Shown here piece by piece: positions 58,439 to 64,000 of a stretch of DNA of 64,000 nucleotides; position 1 is the first letter of the stretch, and every line of letters begins with the position of its first letter. Position numbers and translations under genes: made by a program. The stretch spans positions 3,242,721 to 3,306,720 of the forward strand of contig KL647292.1 of NCBI GenBank assembly GCA_000727475.1. The letters are read 5' to 3'. The DNA comes from Sarcocystis neurona. Its lineage: Eukaryota > Apicomplexa > Conoidasida > Eucoccidiorida > Sarcocystidae. Below the pieces are notes generated by a model, which saw only the letters and a program-made list of their open reading frames with translations, ran no database searches and was not told the origin of the DNA.

Positions 58439-58460
58439 AAGATATATGTGCATATATACT
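58399..58460. repeat. compound microsatellite (AT)n-(GA)n
   Basis: TATATATA tract followed by GAGAGAGAGAGA and then atatatgtgcatatat. Confidence 0.92.
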
Positions 58461-58939
58461 TGGAGAGGGAACGGCAGAATACCTATGTGCACAGATATAA
58501 ATTTAGCGAAGTAACCACGCTGATATTCACTGAAGGCGAATTGACTCCTATTTCAGACTAAATACGACAATAAGACAACGGAGGTTACTTACTGTTGCAC
58601 TGTTGAGGTGCAACCAGTGCGCTGCGTGTGCTCCCTATGTCCGGCGGCGTCCTTCAGGTCTTGCGTGGTGGCAGGGAGTAGAAGTAGACACAGTGCTTCT
58701 TCGTAAAGAAGGCACAGGAAGTTTCAGAGTTCTGCGGAGAGAGTAGCGTTTCGTACGACGTTATGCCTCGCGCTTGCATGCGACAACACTTTGCCGCGGG
58801 ACGACTAGGCACAATGTTCAGCATCGAGTCAGGTGGCAGAGCCCCGCACGCTGAGCTACGCACTCGTTAGTGGTGTAATATGTCAGGTCACAACTCTGTT
58901 CATACAGAGGAGAGACCTTGACAGGGCGAACTGACTACA
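58461..58939. other. no supported gene
   Basis: Short frames only. Confidence 0.45.
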
Positions 58940-59340
58940 AGCCGTCTAGGCGTGCGAGGAGATGTTTATAAAGCCGATGTCACCGGCTTGTACAGCGCTC
59001 GTACCCCGTAGGTGAATCGTCGTATAATAGGGGTTCTGTCAGGCCGACTACGCTTGCAGGGCGGTGCAGCACGTGCAGCCACGTCTCGCGGAGCAGTAGT
59101 AGGGTGACTTGAAAAGAATATACTTACGTGACACGGCAACAGGAAGATTTTATATGTCGATGTGACTCTGCCTTGTGTCGGAGCAAATACTGCACTAGAA
59201 GAATTCGTGCGGGTCCTTGAGGACCTTCCTGCGGGAACAGGGTGATGCCAAGAGAGTGTGGAGGATGAGAACACCTTGCCGTCTGCGGCGAAACTGCCAC
59301 GGATCTTTTATTGGTGGCGACATATCTAGGCAGTAAGAGA
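58940..59340 (+). pseudogene. copy 3, module A1 of the 43-63 kb family (stops inside)
   Basis: DNA aligns with copy 2 from cgtgcgaggagatgttta onward. The aligned frame reads CRAVQHVQPRLAEQ, then GDLKRIYLRDTATGRFYM, two stops about ten codons apart, then SCGSLRTFLREQGDAKRV and CRLRRNCHGSFIGGDISR. These match copy 2 throughout. The donor-like GTAAGAG is conserved at 59333. The two stops rule out an intact exon here unless this part is spliced out. Confidence 0.45.
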
Positions 59341-59354
59341 TGTAGAACAGGTGG

Positions 59355-59541
59355 GTGAGGAAGGAAAGCATGCAGACACTGCTGCAGGCAGTTGTCACAC
59401 GGCGATCAAAAAAGGGTCTGAACCATGCGAAGAAGGCTCTTACGACTAAGGGGATTGACCGCTCAATCGAGTGTGCTTCAAAAAGCAGAATGTTCTGCAT
59501 TAAGCGGTATATGGAATCCGATGTGTGTGATCTGTGAATGA
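59355..59541 (+). pseudogene. copy 3, link between A1 and A2 (frameshifted)
   Basis: The frame 59355-59537 ends CASKSRMFCIKRYMESDVCD, corresponding to RASRSRLFCI in copy 2. In copy 2 this joins module A2 in one frame. In copy 3 the A2 frame is shifted, with a TGA directly before it, so one indel separates the two parts. Confidence 0.4.
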
Positions 59542-59904
59542 TTCGATTTGTTGTTGCAAGATAAAGGTGTTGGACACAAGGGGCGCGTTGCGGCTACCTT
59601 CGAGAAGGAAGCTTTTCTGTGTCTGTCGGCCAGAGTTTGGTGTAGCGCTTGTATCGCTGCGTTTTATGTCTTGCATATTAGCTGCAACCTCTGGAAGAGA
59701 CAGCAATGGTCCTGCCGTAATGAATCGTGGACACCTTGCAAATTGGTACCTCGCGGTGAAGTCGTGTATGACACAGGCGGTGACGAACACTGCAGGAGGA
59801 AGAAGAATGTTGGACGTTCGCGAGGCAGTGGTGGCATCTACCCTGTATACAGTTCCCCCGTGTTACAGGGTCTTCTGGCTCGTTGTGTGATTTGTTTGTG
59901 TTAG
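59542..59904 (+). CDS. copy 3, module A2 of the 43-63 kb family (open, Cys-rich)
   Basis: A 120-codon open stretch without ATG ends at TAG 59902-59904. It reads FDLLLQDKGVGHKGRVA, FEKEAFLCLSARVWCSAC, CRNESWTPCKLVPRGEV, TGGDEHCRRKKNVG and GGIYPV. Copy 2 preserves WTPCKLVPRGEV exactly, then G-S/T-GG-x-EHC with K/R and S/T exchanges. About nine Cys suggest a disulphide-bonded extracellular domain, but that is only inference. I do not recognise it. This is the strongest evidence in the window that the family was under protein-level selection. Confidence 0.5.
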   Translation, partial: FDLLLQDKGVGHKGRVAATFEKEAFLCLSARVWCSACIAAFYVLHISCNLWKRQQWSCRNESWTPCKLVPRGEVVYDTGGDEHCRRKKNVGRSRGSGGIYPVYSSPVLQGLLARCVICLC

Positions 59905-60828
59905 TTTTTTTAGGAGATAACGGCGTGAATGCATTTTTCTTGGAGAATAGATGGGGGCAATCCTGAGCACAGACAAGGCAGGATGAAAAACCAAGTGGGA
60001 GAGGATGGTTGCCGGGAGCCAGGTGACAACAGTGGCAGAGGGTGGCTGAGCAGATCCACTGGGAGAGACCAGTCGAAAGGTATCTGCAAGCGACCTCTCT
60101 GGTGTCGCACTGTTCGATGCTTGGTAGGGATGTTATTTCACACTACACTCTACCAGAAGCCAGCCGAACAGATAAACTTGTGAGCTGGTGAGGGGGACAC
60201 CGAGCCATGACAGCTGGTTATTCAACTGTTGGGGCGTATTGGTCAGTGTTCGAGTAGCCCGGAGTAGGCCTTACCAGACAGACCGTTGTGCACGGCCAGT
60301 CATCTTTGAAGGTGACAGATTAAAGTACCCGTAAAATGTGGTGGAGGCATAGACAGTGATCTTCTGTCTGACAAGCCGGTGTGTACGCACGCCAGTGGAA
60401 AAGTCAGTGCGATGTGAGCATTGAGACAAGCAGGTGGCGAACCACAGCAGCTGGAGAGGAAACATAATTAGCCTTTCACATATATGTGCACGGCTGCTCA
60501 AGCGTATACATGCGCATAATGATGGAACTGTACTCCTGCAGGTAAGACCGACACCGTTTAGGTGAGAGTGGGCGTTTCTCCCGCAATGAGAGCTCATTCG
60601 TTACACACACTCTGGCACACTAACGGATCTCCGTCGCGTGCCAAAACACCTCCTAGTATGCTTTGTTGCGTGTAAGCATCGCAACGAAGACCAACAGAAT
60701 GTAGAGGGTAAACCTGAATGAGCAGCATCGGTGAACCGTTGGGGCGCTCGCCTATTCGGATCGTTCGGTCCAGGACACTACACAGTGCCCACGTTTGTGT
60801 GGATGCGGGTGCGGGGGGAACAACATCT
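59905..60828. other. family sequence then spacer, no open gene
   Basis: Similarity to copy 2 continues to about 60190 without a shared open frame. 60190-60828 shows nothing that I can support. Confidence 0.45.
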
Positions 60829-61030
60829 CTTTCAGCAGTTTTACACAGCAGGAACCAGACCGATCAGACGCAGGATACCCGCAGGAGTTTACACACGGTA
60901 GAACTGCTGTTTTACACAGCAGTAACGAGACCGATCACACGCAGGATACCCGCAGGAGTTTACACACAGTAAAGCTGCTGTTTTACACAGCAGTAACGAG
61001 ACCGATCACACGCAGGATACCCGCAGGAGT
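60829..61030. repeat. 71-bp minisatellite, about 2.7 copies
   Basis: ttacacagcag recurs at 60841, 60912 and 60983, each followed by ccgatca.acgcaggatacccgcaggagt. The second and third units are almost identical, so homogenisation is recent. The period is not a multiple of three. It lies directly before module B of copy 3 and is absent at the same place in copies 1 and 2. Confidence 0.92.
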
Positions 61031-61087
61031 GGTGTCCGTCGACGTTTTTACAAGAAGGAGACGGCGAAATGCTCAAGATGTACGCAC

Positions 61088-61430
61088 AAAGAAAACGTGT
61101 CACTGGGGCAACTTTGGGAGGTTGAGCTAGAATCCTCTGTCCAGGGTCAGGCAAATGCTCGCGAAGAAGAAAGAAAGACATCCTTGAGGGTGCTGTCAGG
61201 TAGCGGTTTTGAACGATTGCACTCCTACGGCGCGATTCTCGTGCAGTGCTTCTGGCGAAGTGCGCGTCTGTGTACGCCTGGGAGAAATCACACCGTTGTA
61301 AGAATGTGCAAAGATATGAAGTTTTTGAAGACCCGACCTGGGTAAGCGTAAGGTCGAAGAGAAAGAGGCGACTACAGCTGTGGTCCGGAAGTAGGGAAGG
61401 ACTGGAGCGATAGTAGTAGCAGATTTGTTT
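61088..61430 (+). pseudogene. copy 3, module B of the 43-63 kb family
   Basis: The frame reads GQLWEVELESSVQGQANARE, ERKTSLRVLSGSGFERL, YGAILVQCFWRSARLCTPG and RNHTVVRMCKD, aligned with copy 2 over its length, and stops at TAA (61343-61345). After the stop, tggtccggaagtagggaagg matches the end of module B in copies 1 and 2. The first in-frame candidate start is GTG (61097). Early stop relative to copy 2 suggests decay. Confidence 0.45.
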
Positions 61431-61583
61431 TGGCGTCGAGATACCAGTTTGCATCCTCATGCAAAAGGCAGTACAGGGCGTCTGGGCAGAACATCGGCTC
61501 CCGCATGAGGTTTGAGATGGCTACCCAAAACAACTACAAATGACAAGTAGAGTGAACTTCTGAATGGCTTGCTCGCGTGATAG

Positions 61584-61781
61584 TCGGTCTCTGCACTTTT
61601 CGTTTACCGGATACTCACTGGCATCACGGAAGCCAGAGAAACGCGAACAAAAGCCTCTGCAGGTGCACTCCTGAATGCGTGCGTCGATTATTTGTTTTCA
61701 GGCAACTTGCCGAACAAGACGGTTGTATCCAGTGGACACAGGGGGCATGTAGGAAAGGGTAAGAAGGAATACGTTTGACCG
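61584..61781 (+). CDS. copy 3, module C of the 43-63 kb family
   Basis: Open for 65 codons from a TAG (61581-61583) to TGA (61779-61781), without ATG. It reads LFVYRILTGITEARETRTKA, ALLNACVDYLFSGNLPN and KTVVSSGHRGHVGKGKKEYV. The first part aligns frame for frame with copy 1 (PFVSCPSTGVTAAGEIAIRV). A strong acceptor TTGTTTTCAG ends at 61701 and a donor GTAAGA starts at 61759. Similar signals occur in copy 1, but the enclosed lengths differ (57 versus 55), so the splice model is uncertain. Confidence 0.38.
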
Positions 61782-62548
61782 CGGGAAGACGTACATTGGC
61801 GCTGAGTGCGTGCCCACTCTGCCGTGGTGGTAATTTCTTGATGTTGAGCTGCCGCGTGTTCCTTTTTTGGTGAGAGATCTACGTTGCGTCAACTTGTTTG
61901 ATACAGAGTGTGCTGGTAGCGACTACGAGCCTCTAGCGTTAAGCCGGCGTGTCGTTTTGTCTGCGGGGGTGTACTCACTTAAACGATGCAATGTCCATAA
62001 CGCTTAAGGGGAAGACTTTAGTTTTCGGGATGACTTAGAAACGCTGCGTCGACGAGATGTACTGCTCATTTGCAATCTTTCCTCGCAGGCGTCCTGTCAA
62101 GAAGATGCACGGTTCCTCGACGCAGCGTTTCTACGTTATCCGGAAATCTAGCGTCGCCTGTAGCGATCGGTGAACCTCGACAAGTAGAGGCAGCGGCAGA
62201 GGACGCATTCTCTTTTCCACAGTGATCTCCGCTTTCGGGGCAAGTCAAATGCTGGCAGTGGTCGTCCATATCTGGGGAGGCTGTTACACTTGAACTTGCT
62301 GGGCCACAGGTGGATGAATGATGCGACGGTTTGGCGCCCCCACCAAGTGAAATCGGCGGAGATAAGGAAAGCAGAACGTTTTGCCTCAGCGGCGACGCAA
62401 GTTTGCTCTCTAGGATAAATCAGTTTACGTGTCTTTTAACTTGTGCGCGGGCGCCCTTGCACTGGCGTCCAGGCCACCAAACGTGGAGCAGCAGCCGCAT
62501 GTGTACATTTGTTTAGACAGAAATATGACTTGGGGGGAGAAAAGCTGA
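61782..62548. other. no supported gene
   Basis: Spacer between modules C and D of copy 3, containing one inverted repeat. Confidence 0.4.
62036..62132. repeat. inverted repeat, 17-bp perfect arms, 63-bp loop
   Basis: tagaaacgctgcgtcga (62036-62052) is the exact reverse complement of 62116-62132. Read toward the loop each arm encodes (L/V)ETLRR. The same short sequence, slightly diverged, forms the inner ends of the larger inverted repeat at 63477-63646. Confidence 0.85.
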
Positions 62549-62707
62549 AACAATCCGTGCAGAAGTAGGTTGTCGTATCAGTGCGTAGGGAAGAAAAAAC
62601 CTGAGCGAGCAAAGGCTTTTGCTTCTGGAGTGTGTACGAATGAGAGACACGGGGAGTGCGGTAGTGTGCACATGGTGACGCCTGTCGCATGTGGGTGTCG
62701 ATACTGA
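62549..62707 (+). CDS. copy 3, module D of the 43-63 kb family
   Basis: Open from a TGA (62546-62548) to TGA (62705-62707), 52 codons, no ATG upstream of the core. The core ERAKAFASGVCTNERHGECG matches copy 1 NRAKAFGSVVSVIESSETCG. It lies about 1.5 kb after module B, the same spacing as in copy 1. The minus strand is also open here, so strand is inferred from the other modules. Confidence 0.33.
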   Translation, partial: NNPCRSRLSYQCVGKKKPERAKAFASGVCTNERHGECGSVHMVTPVACGCRY

Positions 62708-63476
62708 CGTTGGTTTTCCACGTCAGTCCGGATATGCTGAAGGCGTACGCCCGACACTTTTGAGAAGCAGGACTACACACACGGTCGCTCATTCAAGAAA
62801 AAGGGTGCAATTTATGGGGTGATAGAACGACATTTGATAACGACGCCTTACCATGAACGGCTGTACGTACACCGCGATGTGAAGATTGCGTGGTCTGCAG
62901 CTGGAGCCATGCAGAAAAATGATTTGTGCTTGTACTAGTGGACTTGAGTTTCCAACAAAACGTGGGGAACCGGTCCGTAGGGAAAGGTTGTACAGGATGA
63001 GACTGAAGAACTGTCGTTGTCCGCACTGTTCAAAAGAACTAATAAGCCGACGAGGAAGCGGGGATAGCTCGTAGGAAAACAAAAAAATGGAAGCGCCGTT
63101 GTCAGTTTTGTCAACGGCAGTGAGGGAACTGTATGATGCGCTCACGCGGAGAGCTGGTCTTGTGAGCGCGTATTAACAGGCCAGAGTAGTAGTGGTCACG
63201 ACTGCAAAGAGAAATGACAGGACTTCCAAATTTGTGAAATATTCTACCTGTATGGGCTTGCGGAAAAGTATTCGCCCGGTGGTACGGTCGCATATGCTCC
63301 GTTGCAAGCGGTGCGGAGGTTTTGGGCGTTGTCTTGTGGGAAGGAAGTCGGAAGGGGTTCGGAGTCGCAGCGTCGTCATGGGGCGTCGTATAGCTGAGGC
63401 AGGGCTTGTTGGAATACTCCTGATGCGCTTGAGACGTCGTGCACATAAGTTCGTACTCTCATTCCTGTGTTTAATG
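62708..63476. other. no supported gene
   Basis: Overlapping frames 63111-63446 and 63173-63541 (minus) and 63192-63647 (+) end in or cross the inverted repeat. None has a recognisable domain. Confidence 0.45.
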
Positions 63477-63646
63477 TACAGCACAGGGCGCATTCCTTCC
63501 TGCAAATCTAATAGTTGCCGACGTAGAGTTTCCACGTGCACGACTATTTGGCGTACAACCTGTGTTTCACGACAAATAGTCGTGCAAGTGGAAACGCTAC
63601 GTCGACAACTATTAGATATGAAGGAAGGAATGCGCCCTGAGCTGTA
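63477..63646. repeat. 170-bp inverted repeat, 74-bp arms at ~90% identity, 22-bp loop
   Basis: 63477-63550 pairs with 63573-63646 with seven or fewer mismatches by eye. Read away from the loop, both arms encode VETLRRQLLD-x-x-EGMRP. The arms differ by two silent changes and by L/M, Q/K and V/E, so the element looks like an inverted duplication of a coding fragment. The transcript would fold into a long hairpin. Confidence 0.92.
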
Positions 63647-64000
63647 GATTACACAGAGGAATGAGAGTTGAAGACACTACGAGTTAGAAAGAGCTGCCAG
63701 GAAATCATTTGGAAGATGTGAGGGCCACGATTCTAGATCACGACTGCTGCAGAGAGCAGCTGAGCAGGGGCACTGACGTTTCGTTTAGGATATTGCGCAG
63801 GTGTCGTGGTGGCGATCGGTGTTGCATTCAGCGGTACCTGCACAGCACAAAGACTTAGTGTCGCGCCCTCCGTTTGGCATGCGCTCCGCCAGCATTTCTT
63901 TCCGCCTGTGGGCTGGAGACACTCTTTCCATTCAGTCCCTTCTGCAAAGGCAGTTACTTCACAATAGTTGAATCGGGTGGGAATGATGGAGATTGATGCA
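63647..64000. other. no supported gene
   Basis: Short frames only, up to the window edge. Confidence 0.5.

Noticed and set aside
60960..61460. 166-codon minus-strand ATG frame
   Set aside because: It lies opposite module B of copy 3, whose + strand frame aligns with two other copies. The minus frame shows no such support.
1..64000. TGCATGC motifs (ApiAP2-type sites)
   Set aside because: The roughly eight or nine occurrences I noticed match the number expected by chance for a 7-mer on both strands in 64 kb.

Overview
Kind of organism. The window looks like nuclear DNA of a unicellular eukaryote. Base composition is roughly balanced, there are many (AT)n, (GATA)n and (GA)n microsatellites, Ala/Gln-coding CAG-rich islands, splice-like GT..AG signals and one assembly gap, and no operon-like run of long genes. 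This combination fits a coccidian apicomplexan (Sarcocystidae or Eimeriidae type), but that is an inference (about 50% sure): no marker gene is present. No tRNA, rRNA, CRISPR array or recognisable transposase was found.

Layout. 1-8.6 kb is gene-poor, apart from a frameshifted coding-like tandem repeat near 2.0 kb. 8.6-12.1 kb is microsatellite-rich and holds a 645-bp almost perfect palindrome (10547-11191). 12.8-14.2 kb is a purine/CAG-rich island with long open stretches. 14901-15603 is a run of N flanked on both sides by the same kind of compound microsatellite. 15.7-22.3 kb is mostly featureless. 22.3-23.7 kb is a broken Ala/Gln/Glu-rich coding-like region with a 36-codon tandem repeat. 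23.7-38.9 kb is mostly featureless, with short diverged tandem duplications at 28.7 and 35.3 kb. At 38.9-39.7 kb an ATG frame with a signal peptide is followed by two diverged exon-like units exactly 117 codons apart.

Main result. 43.4-62.7 kb holds three diverged copies, all on the + strand, of one multi-module coding unit. Copy 1 lies at 43.4-46.3 kb, copy 2 at 47.95-50.9 kb and copy 3 at 58.9-62.7 kb. The modules keep the same order: A1, A2, B, C, D. Between copies the translated frames are conserved and many replacements are conservative, so the ancestor was protein-coding. No copy is intact from end to end: each has stops or shifts in some modules and open frames in others. The family is not one I recognise. 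Unassigned open frames at 52.8-56.0 kb lie between copies 2 and 3 on the same strand.

The last 2 kb contain two inverted pairs of a short element whose arms read as ETLRR-type peptides (62036-62132 and 63477-63646). Apart from one 254-codon minus-strand frame (46154-46918), frame lengths in the window are close to chance expectation. Most CDS calls here are therefore low-confidence exon candidates, and many of the open frames do not begin with ATG.
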